Part shown: positions 10,659-21,075 of the stretch, one piece after another
Layout: the number at the start of each line of letters is the position of its first letter
Position numbering within the stretch: position 1 is the stretch's first letter
Assembly: GCF_945859685.1 (NCBI RefSeq)
Contig: NC_079148.1
Span: forward strand, 37,273,946-37,337,945
Origin: Eupeodes corollae
Taxonomy: Eukaryota; Arthropoda; Insecta; Diptera; Syrphidae
Direction of reading: 5' to 3'
Length of the DNA stretch: 64,000 nucleotides
Position numbers and translations under genes: made by a program
The notes under the pieces: generated by a model
The model's database searches: none
The model's input: only the letters and a program-made list of their open reading frames with translations
Told to the model about the DNA's origin: nothing

Positions 10659-10709
10659 CAATGAAATAGCCAGTTGCATTCCTTCCTTTAAGTAACTTAA
10701 CCATAATAC
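10659..10709 (+). pseudogene. LINE family F, copy 1, middle sliver
   Basis: GAAATAGCCAGTTGCATTCC and the following 30 bases correspond to 28160-28210 of the better F copy. The sliver lies between the LTR element and the minus-strand CR1-like LINE, proving that both inserted into the same F copy. Confidence 0.85.
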
Positions 10710-13709
10710 TTATTTATTTATTTATTTATTTGTTTAATCTAAGAACTACAGTTTCAACAGATGCAAAAAAAGTATACGAGTAAATACATAATACAAAAAT
10801 AAATAATTTACAATTCATGATTAATTTCTTAAAAATAGATAATAGAAATCAATTTTGAATCTGTTTCTAGGCCATGCTATGTCAATATGACTAATTACTT
10901 CGTTGATCTCCCTAATTGATCTTGAAACTGGTTAATTCATTCCAAAATGTGTCCTAAGGTTTTTGTTAAAGTTGAAAAAGAAGGTATCTCTCTCTCAATG
11001 ATCTAATCGGGGCATAAATACAAATTAACGATAGAAGGTTAGAATACTTTATATGGTATATACATATATGAGAATCTGGACAAACAATTCCGGCGCATTT
11101 TACAAAATACATATTTTGTGAAACAATTCTGAACTTTCTCAATTCTATCCGAAAATGTTTGTTGGAAGGATTCCATATGACATCAGCATACTCAAGTAAG
11201 GATCTAACGTATAGGGATCCAATCATAGAGTTGGCTTTAGCGACAATAGCATCGATGTGCGGAACAAGCGTAAACTTGGAATCAAAGGAGACACCCAATT
11301 CCTTTACTGTAGCAGTTCTCTGAACATGGATACGATCAAGAGAATATGCAAACTCATAATTTTAAAGTTTCCTAGACACAGAGATATAGCGAAGCATTTC
11401 TTGACATTAAGTTCAAAGCAGTTAACCAAACACCAGTTTGATAATTGATCGAGGTCTATTTGAAAATTAAATCAATAATAAATGGCATTCACTTTTAAAA
11501 ATAATTTAAGACCATCAGCATATATGAGACATTTGCTGAACTTTATGTTTTTGCAAATATTATCGATAAAGACTATAAATAAAAGTGGGCCAAGATGACT
11601 GCCCTGGGGAACTCTTGAGGTACATTTAATATATCTCGAGGTTTGATTTTGGAGTTTTACTTTTTGTACCCTATCAGGTCAAAAAGATGAAATCCATACA
11701 AGGAGATTAGAATGAATACCAAAGTTATGAAGTTACCAAGCAGTATGTTGTGGCATACAGAATCAAATGCCTTACTAAAATCCGTCTAGATAGCATCTAC
11801 TTGATTTTGACCTTCTATACAATTAATAACGAAGGAAGAAAAACATGCGAGATTATTAACAGTTGATCTACCCGATATAAACCCATGTTGGTCATCACTT
11901 GGTCTTTACTAAACTTGCGAGCAATTTAGGAATTGTGGAAAGCTTACAAATGCCTCTGTAATTTTCAACATTATTGTTCGAACCAGACTTATAAATTGGG
12001 ATCAGAAAAGAAGATTTCCATTCGTCCAAAAATATTTCGGACGAAAAAGATAAAAATGTATTGAGCCAAAATGTACTTTAGGGGTATTGTCTGAAAGAAA
12101 ATCCAAGTTTCCCTGTAAAGTTGAGTAAACTGGTTACAAAAATTGAGCAAAAAGATCAAGAGTCTTATTAATGTCAGTAAAATTATCCCCTCTAAAATTC
12201 ATCGTTGTTGTAATGCCAGTTAATTTCCTTTTATAAACTCCAGAATCGTTTCAGATCACTTTTCAAATTAAGCTCCATATTCGAAATATAATTCATGTGC
12301 ATGAATTTGCTGAGAACCATGACATTTTATACTTAGCAAATGATTTATTTTTTAATTTTTTTAAATGAGGTAGCCTTTTGTTATACCACGGAGGTTTTGA
12401 GATAATCTTTTCAGTCCTATAAGGTACAAATAAGTTAAAAGCTTTCTTTAAGATACACGTGAAACGGTTAAGCATATTCTTCAAGTTTAGGTTTAAAAAT
12501 TCAGTATCGAGTTCAATGAAGTTAGATTTTAAGAAGTTAAATGATTTTAGATTGTTACAGTTAAATACTAAATATCTATATAATTTTAATTCAATATATA
12601 ATTCCTTATGGTGGATTGAATTGTTTAACAAACTAAACGGAACAGTATCTGTGATTGATTGATTTCAATTCATCTTGTGATGTAAAAACTAAATCAATAA
12701 TGTTATGTAAGTTTAAAGCAAATAAATGACCAATAAAAGTTAATTCAGAATCTTTTTTAAATTACATGGGACAAGCATATTTTCAATTAAAGAATATGAC
12801 CAATCTATATCGGATAGGTTAAAATCACCAATAATAAAAAATTTATGCAAATTATTGTTAAAATTATTAACAAAATCAACGTTAGTAAGATGTTTTTCAT
12901 AAAGTTCAATAGTGCCTGATGGAAACACACATTTGTTTAATATTGGTGATAGGTAGTGAAATTGATTCAAATGACATAGTTGAGCGAACGGCAACAAGTA
13001 GCAGACCTTCACGATCTCCGGGAGAAATACAGCGATCTTTCCGGAAGACAATATAAGAATTAACGTCAAACATTTCAGAATCAGAAATACCACTCCGAAG
13101 CCAAGATTCAACAATAATGATAACATCGTAGTCGATATTACTGGTAGCAAGGTAAAGCGCAGGGATTTTTGTACGAATTCCACTGGAATACATTTTCAGG
13201 CAATCAGGATTGGATAGAGAAACATTTGGGTTCTATATTTTTCCATCGACGATACGTTTTTTGGGATGTAGTCGAATTTACGAATCTTTATTCCGTAAGG
13301 CCAAAAAGATGTATTGAAAACGGATTTCACAAATTCAGCAGAAATTCTGATCTGACGAAACATATCTCATGTTTGCATCAGATCCATTTTTTAGGAGTTT
13401 GTATCATTTAAAATAAGAAGGATTAACATTTAAATAAGACGAGAGGTATTGAATAATTGAATCGGTTGAAGTTAATGGATCGAACTTTGACAGGTGAAAC
13501 CATTTTAAATTCGTGTAAACTAGAAGTTCACCATTCTGGATATTAGAACCGGAAACAACTCGAGCGCTCTTAAGACGCTTATCAATATTACCTTGTTCTC
13601 CAGCAGCAACGTCTTTTTTACTTGTTGACGCAACGACAACTTCCGTATCTCTCACAATTTCAGCATCTCCAGCAACAGCAACAGCAGAATTTACATCCGT
13701 ATTTATTTA
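10710..13709 (-). mobile_element. CR1-like LINE, degenerate, inserted in family F
   Basis: A minus-strand non-LTR element of the same general type as 18626-23501. Its (TTTA)n tail lies at 10707-10733. From 5' to 3' (right to left) it shows the ORF1 C-terminal motif KWFHLS (13404-13655), endonuclease motifs including VESWLRSG, YIVFRKDRCISPGD and GDFNLSDIDWSY (12740-13193), the linker motif PPWYNKRLPHLKKLKNKSF (12293-12631) and a C-terminal RT segment with GVSFDSKFTLVPHIDAIVAKA (10966-11298). RT sequences such as GVPQGSHLG are readable only with stops and shifts around 11560-11640. ORF1 is 5'-truncated: no PHD finger remains. It is a dead copy. Confidence 0.85.
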
Positions 13710-13890
13710 TACCAGCGCTTCTAGGAATGCTCACCAGTTTATCGCTGAGCCCAACTTCGGCCGTTCTATGAAGTACAAAGATTCATCTTTTAGTTGTACT
13801 ACACGAATATGGAATTCCTTGCCACGCCCTATCTTTTCCTTTCATTGCAATGTTCAATAAATCAAAATCTTTTCCTTATGCTCGCACTGC
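13710..13890 (+). pseudogene. LINE family F, copy 1, 3' end
   Basis: Starts with CAGCGCTTCTAGGAATGCTC, matching 28208 onward in the better F copy, and ends near a GCTCGCACTGC that corresponds to the 3' end of that copy (28410-28422). It completes the F copy split by the two insertions. Confidence 0.85.
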
Positions 13891-16800
13891 TTTTTAAAAT
13901 AGCGTAACATTTACTTTTTGCTTGAGTTAGAGGACACTTCTTAATGCTAGTCCAAAGCTATTGTAGTTTGTGACACTATTTTTTTTTCTTTTCCCTAATC
14001 CCTAAGGAAACATTAAATTTCAACACATTAATTTCCATATTGAAAAGAACCTAATCCAAAAAATAATAATATACAAACCATCACTTCTCATAATTTAATA
14101 ACTTCATTAATTTTCATTCTTTCTTCTCTTGGTTTATATTTCACGGAAACTTCTTGGAAGCATTACCAATGAAAAATTCGATTAATCTAATCAAATATTC
14201 GAGTTTCACCAAAATCAAATTAGTTCTGCGGTTTCAATAAATCATCTTAAAAAAAATAAAAGAAGAACATCACTTCTCTGTCTTGAAATGAAACTAAATG
14301 CTCAGGCATACTCAAACCACATCCGTACTTGTCAAATATTTACTCGGTTTGAATAAATATTTGATTAAATTATATCTAATCGCCAACCTACAAAAATCTC
14401 TCCCTCCCATCACCAGAAACATCATCGTGGGTAGTTCTTATGTATGTCTTCAGTATGCCTTGCCTTAAGGTAAAACCAAAATCACCATCCCAAAAATTTT
14501 GCTCTATCAATTTCTTTTTAGGGAAAGCAATTAATTCCACTTGTTTAACAATCTTATTATGGACTAATTCCTCTTTCATCCGTCTGTCAAATATTAAACC
14601 AATGGAACAAAGAGATAGATAAAATCAGCCAAAAGCTCCGAGCCAAAACCATAGAGACCAACTCAAGAAAAGAAAAAAAACCCAACACAAAAAATTCAAT
14701 TAGGTGCTACCGACTACCGCCACCGACTACTTAGGCTGCAAGCACATACATATATAATATATTTTTGCCATCCTCCCCGCAGCCAACAGAACAAGCAGCA
14801 GCTATTTATCCATCCATCAATCCACCCGTAGGATCCGTCTATTTATGTAAGCATATCCTTATCCATCCACATCCACTTTTGGCTATCCTTCTGTGCTTGT
14901 TAGTGGTAAGTGGTGTAATTTATCTCGTGATGTTTTATTTTTTGGCCAAAATCATCCCCCTCAAGGCCCTTTCCTCTCAATAGTCCTTCGCTACATTGCT
15001 GGCACTTAGTTGGTTGACTTTATTTAAAGAGTACTTTTGGTTGAAACCTTCATTTTGTGGCTGAAACGGTTCTTTCCTGTGTTGTTTTTATATAGAACAA
15101 AATAACGCATCCAACTCCGCAAAAGAACTTTTATAGAGCTTCAAATTTTATTTTTGAAAATACCGGTTTCCCGCTTTTCAATTTAATTATACTAATTTGA
15201 ATTTCTAACCTAAAAATAAAAAAAAACGAAAATGTGTTTTCTTTTTCTGCTCGAAGTCACTTGAAAAAAAAAAGTAAATTGAATTCCATTCCATATGGCA
15301 GCGTCCTGAAATTGAGCGACACACATCCTGCTGGAGGATGAAGTTGAGGAAGAAAAGTAACAGGAGAAGAAATTTCGGAAATACCCGTACTCGTATAGGG
15401 TATATTTTTTTTTGTAAGTGGAGGACACATTTCACGTCAAAATGACACCAAGTTACGTGCTTACTTCTTGAAAATACACACAGAATTTGGGTGGATCCTA
15501 AAAATTTATACCTTCGTATAAGTACGTAAGTAAAGACCGTATGGCATATAAAGTGTTCTTTCGCCAGAGTTGCCATATTTTCTTATATTTGTTCAGATTT
15601 CTTTAAATTAAAATTTTTAAGTTGCTAGAAATGGCAGAGGATGAAAAAACCTTCTGCTTTAAATTTTCGGCTGTATCCAAATTTTCGGAAGACGCAAAAA
15701 TCCTTTAGATCATCATTTTAACGGAATCATTTTTTTTCTGACATCATCATGAACCGGTGTTGACCTTGACAAGAGGCACGATATAAATACTTGTGAAAAT
15801 TTCTACTGATTTCCTGCAGTTTGGCAACTCTGGCAAACATATTGTGTTCCTTGCGTCATTTAGGTTGATTGCAAGGACAAAGAGCAACAATTTGCAAATA
15901 TTGTTGCAGTTGCAGGTGAGATATGTGCAAATGATTCAAAATAAGTATCTAGAACGAAAAACATTGTGTGTAGAGTGTAGATGCAGTTTACAGAATAACG
16001 AAGGTTTCTGTAAAGTGATGGTATGTGTATTGTGAATGGCGCGGTAAGGTTTTGCTTTTTTCTTTGTTTTTCTTTGAAAAATTGAATTTCATTTCACTGC
16101 TGACTACTTCTACCTCTTCTATACCCCTATTATCATCATGCTTATTGCTTTTGTCCTGGATTCCATTCATTCTTAGACATAGGAGAGACAGAATTGTAGA
16201 CGTGGAATTTTTATTCATCTTGTTTTGTACTTATTCTGTATGATGATGATGATGGTGATGAAGTTCGTGATGATGAAAATAGTTTAAGGAAAGAATCTCA
16301 CCTCTTCAAGTTGAAGGACAATGAATGTAATATGGCATTTTCTGTGGTTGTATGAGCCGAGCTGAGCTATAAGCACCACCACCACCAGTGGGGAGCATAT
16401 GTTGGATGTATGCGTGACTGAAAGTTGAAATAAAAAAAAAGTGATGAAAAACAGGGCCGTGTGTAAAAAGGGAGGATACGTTTATGATTAAATTATTTTA
16501 CCCAATTTTTTTTTGATCCTTGAGTGTTTGTAGACCAATTATCTCGTTGGTTGAGGGAAATTCGACTTAGTTGGAAAAAACCTGGATTCCTGAAATATAA
16601 TTTTAGCTAGATTTTATGTTTTTCATCCAAAAATGAACTCCTAAGCAATCAAAGAACGAATCGAGAGAAAAACAGAAATTGCTGAAAGTTTTCATTTCTG
16701 TTTTATTTTCACCTTCAGAATATTTTCATTACGAAAAAGACTTTGTGTTTGTAGTTGTATCGAGGAAAATTTAAAAATCCGCTAAAGGAAATTGTTTAAT

Positions 16801-16929
16801 TTAATCACATTTTTTTCAATTATCCGGACTTCGCTTAAATAAAATGGATTTTGTTCAAGTGAAACTCCGCTTTAGAGATAGAAAAACAATGGCATTTTGT
16901 TATTCTTCTTAAGCAGGTTTTACTGATCT
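13891..16929. other. AT-rich intergenic DNA, no gene recognised
   Basis: About 3 kb without a supported gene. A GAT-type microsatellite lies near 16236-16275 and a CACCACCACCACCAG run near 16374-16389. Short open frames (for example 14388-14622, 15205-15576, 15988-16243) overlap on opposite strands and have no recognisable domain. Confidence 0.5.
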
Positions 16930-17418
16930 CAATAACCTTTTATAGCAAGAGCAGGGCATGTACAGAGATGGTGAAGAACTGTTTCCTATTATTCCTCATC
17001 CATACAGCTTCTGCAAAAGGAATTTGTGTGCTTTACTTTAAGACAGTGAATTTACAATTTTCTGGAACGTCTCTAATGCCCGGTACCCAGCAAAGGTGAG
17101 CATTAAAATTATTCTGCCATTTCCATTAGAGGTGATTGACAGTTATGGACTGTAATAGAGTTTGTAGTGACAGGGTGCAGAGAGTTGATATCGACTTGAC
17201 TATCTGACAAAATACGAATATCAGGTTTTGATATCACGTTTTCTTAAACCCAGAACAAGACTTATTTTAAGACCAAAAGTTCCGCCTGGAAAAACCTACG
17301 TGGCCTACGTGCTTTGGAATTGATTCTTAATATTGGAGAAGTACGGAGTGCCAATGTTGTTGTTAACTCACTCCAATGAAACTTTGAGGCGAATATCAGA
17401 GCTTGCAGCTATGTATTT
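16930..17418 (-). pseudogene. LINE of the R1/LOA/I group: RNase H and C-terminal end
   Basis: On the minus strand, with frame breaks, the sequence gives FFQAELLVL, then a SDSQVDINSLHPVTTN motif, then LCWVPGIRDVPENCK, all hallmarks of the RNase H domain found downstream of RT in R1/LOA/I-type LINEs. It ends with DEE..ETVLHHLCTCPALA, the cysteine/histidine motif typical of the C-terminus of these proteins. The RTE-type LINE begins immediately to the right. A fragment of the same kind, carrying the preceding RT thumb and RNase H start, lies at 23796-24600 and may be the other half of the same element. Confidence 0.7.
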
Positions 17419-18625
17419 GTTTACTTAATTACTTAAGGTGGCGCTACAGTCTGGGGTGGACCTGGGCCTCAACCAACATGCGTCTCCAGCCAGCTCGGTC
17501 CCCAGCTAGCTGTCTCCAGTTTCGCACGCCAAGTTGGTCGGGATTGGATTCGAAGACCTTCCGCTCTACATGACCTAGCCATACAAGCCATTGGACTTTA
17601 ATTCTGCTAACTAGGTCAGTGTCGCTGTACAGCCCGCACAGTTCGTCGTTATACCTTCTCCTCCATTCTCCATCTATGCGTACGGTCAAAAAAATCACCC
17701 GAAGAATTTTTCTCTCGAAGCATCCAAAGACGCTCTCATCTTTGTTTGACAGGGTCCAGGCCTCAGCGCCATAAATGAGAACCGGTATTATAGCTGTCCA
17801 TGGTTACGTTTTGTCCAAGACATCATTGTTCAATGTCTTTTTTTGATGACAGTATATACTTGCTCTTGCCCTCATTGACCACTAAACCCATCTTCTTCGC
17901 TTCCGTCGCAATGTTCAAAAACGTTCCACTAACATCACGCTTTGATCTTCCAATTATGTCAATATCATCTGCGTATCCGAGTAATTGGATGGACCTTTGG
18001 AAGATTGTGCCTCTAGTGTTGACGGTTGAGTTTTGCACAATTCTTTCCAGAACGATGTTGAAGAAGTCGCATGACAGTGCATCGCCTTGTCTAAAACCTT
18101 TTTTGACATCACATGAATCGGTAAGATCTTTTCCGAACTTGATAGAGCAGCGTGCATTCTGCACAAACGGATAAGTTTGACAGGGATGCCAAAACTAGAC
18201 ATTGCTCGGTAGAGCTCTTCCCTATAGATGCTGTCATACGCGGCTGTAAAATCGATAAAGAGATGGTGGGTATCGATTTGAAATTCCTTGGTTTTCTCCA
18301 AGATTTGCCGTAGTGTGAATATTTGATCAACTGTGGACTTTCCTGGTCTGAAGCCACACTGATAAGGACCAATCAGGTTGATGACGAATGGCTTCAGACG
18401 TTCACATAATTGTTGATCTACGTCGCCGAGGTTAAGTGGTTCTTTCTCCCTTACAGCGGAATTCGGTTCGCCATCGCCGTTATTTAATTTGGACAAGTGA
18501 TCTTTCCATATTCTCAGCATCGACTGCGGTTCTACTACGATGTTCCCCTGATCGTCTTTACAGGCTTCGGTTCGTGGCCGGTACCCTTGGATGGTTTTTT
18601 TTACCTCTTGGTAAAATTTACGAAC
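17419..18625 (-). pseudogene. RTE-type LINE, copy 1, reverse transcriptase part
   Basis: Minus-strand RT read in three overlapping frames (17954-18520, 17823-18164, 17444-17698). Motifs in order: FRPGKSTVDQIF, LFIDFTAAYDSIYREELY, GFRQGDALSCDFFNIVLERI, the catalytic box YADDIDIIG (17950-17976) and the C-terminal RIKVQWLVWLGHVER. The 3' end is GGCGCCACC-like with a TTAAGTAA tail at 17420-17436. Homology to the plus-strand copy at 57582 stops at 18625, where the CR1-like LINE starts, and the rest of this copy (endonuclease) resumes at 23502. Confidence 0.85.
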
Positions 18626-18721
18626 AACAAAAGTTTGTGTTAACCTGTGTGACAGGAAAGTCTTGGTCTTGTACTCGTAAGAATATTTTTGTTTGAATCT
18701 TTATTAGACTTTTTGCCTACG

Positions 18722-19768
18722 ATGAGTAATCTGTGCGGAAAGTGTACCGATTTACTAAACAGCAGTGATACTGTCTTGTGCGGTATATGCGGTATCCCAT
18801 TTCATGCCATATGTTCTCTGCTAAGTGACTTTGAAATAAAAATCATAAAGTCTAGTTCGGTCATAATCTGGAAATGTGAAAATTGTGCGAACATAGTTCT
18901 ACCTTCTTTAATAAATAAACTGTTTGACTGTGTTGCTCTTTTACATGAATCGGATTCCGAACATAAATTACCTAGTTCTCACAAAGTTATTGCCACACAA
19001 AAGGTAGAAACAGAAAAAAAACAAAAACAATTAGATGTCAGTAGAGAAGTGCGTAATTCTACGAAGGGCCAACGGCTCACAAAAGCTATTGTGCCTCTTA
19101 ATAAAAAAATAATAAAAACCAAATTCCACTCTTCTCCCGCAACTAATCGACTCTCAATAACTAATATAAATCCCTCGCCCTCCCCAAAAACTTCATCGAA
19201 AATTCCAAGTAATAAAAAACCACAAAAACAACAACCTTCCGCACTGCCTGCCTCATCATCGAAAATTTCCATCTCCAAAGAAGAGGTGCAAAAAGAAGAA
19301 GTTTTTGTGCAAAAAAATGACGGTGACGACGCTGCTGCATGCTCTGCTGCTCTCGTGGGAGTGCATTCTAATTCCATTTCTCTTTTAAGAAATAGCTTAG
19401 ACATAGGTTCCACTTCCTCTCCCGTCAATCGGAATAATGCTGTTGGTGCGAGTGAGATGACAGCAACGAATGTGGGTTTGGGTACTGCATTTGAAATTGA
19501 AATTGAGGATCCTCTTAGTAAAAGAAATGCTAATAATGTTTGTTTTGATGTTGATGAATCTGTGAAAGCCGCCGACGGCGATGCCGACGTCGACGGTGAC
19601 GACAACAAAGGTGTTGCTAATATTAATGCTCATGATTTGACTTCTGCTTGTGTTGACGACTCTAAAACTGAAAATGCTCGAATTCAATATTCTTCTAACA
19701 GACCCAGTTTTAAGTCAGGTGCAAATATAGATGCGGACATCTTAAAAAAAATGTTTTTAGTAAAATGA
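18722..19768 (+). CDS. ORF1 protein with PHD-type zinc finger
   Basis: The first ATG is at 18722; an earlier TTG at 18689 in the same frame is not needed. Residues ~4-52 form a C4HC3 PHD-type finger: CGKC, CGIC, FHAIC and WKCENC. The rest is low-complexity and probably disordered: a Lys/Ser/Pro-rich stretch (basic, suited to RNA binding) and then an acidic tract. PHD fingers are known in ORF1 of CR1-type LINEs; ORF1 protein coats the element RNA and helps target-primed reverse transcription. The frame ends with TGA at 19766-19768, overlapping the ATG of the next frame (ATGA), just after an A8 run. Because the next frame carries a domain that is fused in a related copy (13404-13655), I think ORF1 is one protein split by a one-base indel. 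Confidence 0.8.
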   Translation: MSNLCGKCTDLLNSSDTVLCGICGIPFHAICSLLSDFEIKIIKSSSVIIWKCENCANIVLPSLINKLFDCVALLHESDSEHKLPSSHKVIATQKVETEKKQKQLDVSREVRNSTKGQRLTKAIVPLNKKIIKTKFHSSPATNRLSITNINPSPSPKTSSKIPSNKKPQKQQPSALPASSSKISISKEEVQKEEVFVQKNDGDDAAACSAALVGVHSNSISLLRNSLDIGSTSSPVNRNNAVGASEMTATNVGLGTAFEIEIEDPLSKRNANNVCFDVDESVKAADGDADVDGDDNKGVANINAHDLTSACVDDSKTENARIQYSSNRPSFKSGANIDADILKKMFLVK

Positions 19769-20055
19769 GGTGGTTTCATTTATCCAGTTTCAGAAAGGAA
19801 ACATCAACTGAAAATATCACCGATTATATTCAATCTAAAACTAAACTCGATGCCTATCTTTTTCCATGTTATAAGCTAATGGCGTCGAATGAAGATATGA
19901 AAAAGTTAAAATTTATCAATTTTAAAATTGGTACTCCTCTGGAATATGTGCATTTGATATACAACTCTGAGCTCTGGCCTAAGGGTATTCGTATTCGCCC
20001 ATTTAATTACAAGCCAAAAAACGATCCACCACCGGAAAGAACTCAAACGACCTAG
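19765..20055 (+). CDS. ORF1 C-terminal domain in a shifted frame
   Basis: 96 codons beginning MRWFHLSSFRKETST and including YIQSKTKLDAYLFPCYKL. The KWFHLS/RWFHLS motif also occurs in the related minus-strand copy at 13404-13655, where it follows upstream ORF1-like sequence in one frame, so this is probably the C-terminal domain of ORF1 rather than a separate gene. It follows the A8 run at 19744-19751. The function of this domain is unknown to me. It ends TAG at 20053-20055. Confidence 0.65.
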   Translation: MRWFHLSSFRKETSTENITDYIQSKTKLDAYLFPCYKLMASNEDMKKLKFINFKIGTPLEYVHLIYNSELWPKGIRIRPFNYKPKNDPPPERTQTT

Positions 20056-20057
20056 GT

Positions 20058-21062
20058 ATTGCTCTTGCTGGTGTTATTGCCGATGTTATTGCTGATGTTG
20101 TTGTTGCTGATGATGTTGTTGCTGCTGATGTTGTTGCTGATGATGTTGTTGCTGATGATGTTGTTGCTGCTGATGTTGTTGCTGCTGATATTGTTGCTGG
20201 TGATGTTGATATTTTAGATGACTTTGTTGTTGTCTCTGATGATGTGAATGCTGATGATGAAGATATAAATAATTTTGATGCTGAGGATAATGATATAACT
20301 ATCGATGAAGTTAACGTTGATGTTATAGATGATCTCCTGGCTGATGTTATTGTTGCCAATGAATTACGGTCAAGAGTAGTTTCTGTTGCTGACGATGCTG
20401 CCGTGGATGTCGCCGTAGATGTTGCTGCTGAAGCTGTTTTTGATCAAGAATCACTTAGTTTTGGTGATTTTAATATTTATTATCAAAATGTTGGTGGAGT
20501 AAGAACTAAATTAAATAATTTATTTTTATATTTTGCTACTTGTAATTATCATATAATAGTTTTGATTGAAACCTGGCTTAATGATAGCCATCATACAACA
20601 GAACTTTTTAATTGTAATCAATATGCTGTATATAGGAAAGATCGTTGTTCAACGAAAACTGGTCTTAATAGAGGCGGTGGAATTATTATCGCCATTCAAA
20701 CTAATTTTATTTCGAACCAAATTGAATTATACTCAAGCAATAACAACACTTGTTTCGATATTGATCAATTAATTGTTAAAGTACATCTTAGAAAAAATTT
20801 ATATTTATATATAACCGCTAGTTACATTCCACCTGGAAGCCCATTAGATTTATATAATATTCACATTGAAAATTGTCGTAATTTGTTTAATTCCTTAAAT
20901 CCATCTGATCACATAATTTGTTTGGGCGATTATAATATCGGTGATGTAAATTGGAAATTTGATGCTGAAGATAAATGTTTAATTCCTTTCAACGTTAAAA
21001 CTGAAATTGAGTGTTCTGTAATAGATTTTTACAGCCAGTTTAATTTATTGCAAAAAAAATAA
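20058..21062 (+). CDS. ORF2 N-terminal part: apurinic-like endonuclease with a Val/Ala/Asp leader
   Basis: The frame is open from about 20055. The first part (20058-20243) is a GTT/GCT/GAT trinucleotide array that would encode a Val-Ala-Asp-rich leader; there is no ATG in it, and a GTG at 20244 is only a nominal start. The endonuclease follows: NIYYQNVGGVRTKLNNL near 20474, LIETWLND, YAVYRKDRCS, YIPPGSPLDLYN, and GDYNIGDVNW near 20930. These match the exonuclease/endonuclease/phosphatase fold used by CR1/Jockey LINEs to nick the target. The frame breaks after an A8 run at 21052-21059; the endonuclease end continues in the next frame (ILDLVFVDNELEV). Confidence 0.85.
   Translation: MALAGVIADVIADVVVADDVVAADVVADDVVADDVVAADVVAADIVAGDVDILDDFVVVSDDVNADDEDINNFDAEDNDITIDEVNVDVIDDLLADVIVANELRSRVVSVADDAAVDVAVDVAAEAVFDQESLSFGDFNIYYQNVGGVRTKLNNLFLYFATCNYHIIVLIETWLNDSHHTTELFNCNQYAVYRKDRCSTKTGLNRGGGIIIAIQTNFISNQIELYSSNNNTCFDIDQLIVKVHLRKNLYLYITASYIPPGSPLDLYNIHIENCRNLFNSLNPSDHIICLGDYNIGDVNWKFDAEDKCLIPFNVKTEIECSVIDFYSQFNLLQKK
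20073..20215 (+). repeat. GTT/GCT/GAT trinucleotide array
   Basis: An imperfect array of GTTGTTGCTGATGAT and GTTGTTGCTGCTGAT units within the open frame leading into ORF2. All units are multiples of three, so length changes keep the frame. It is absent from the other CR1-like copies as far as I can see, but those are truncated before this point. Confidence 0.8.
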
Positions 21063-21075
21063 TGTTCCTAATTTA

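Noticed and set aside
18979..19608. 209-codon minus-strand frame opposite ORF1
   Set aside because: Shadow of the LINE ORF1; its Ser/Phe-rich sequence mirrors the low-complexity plus frame.
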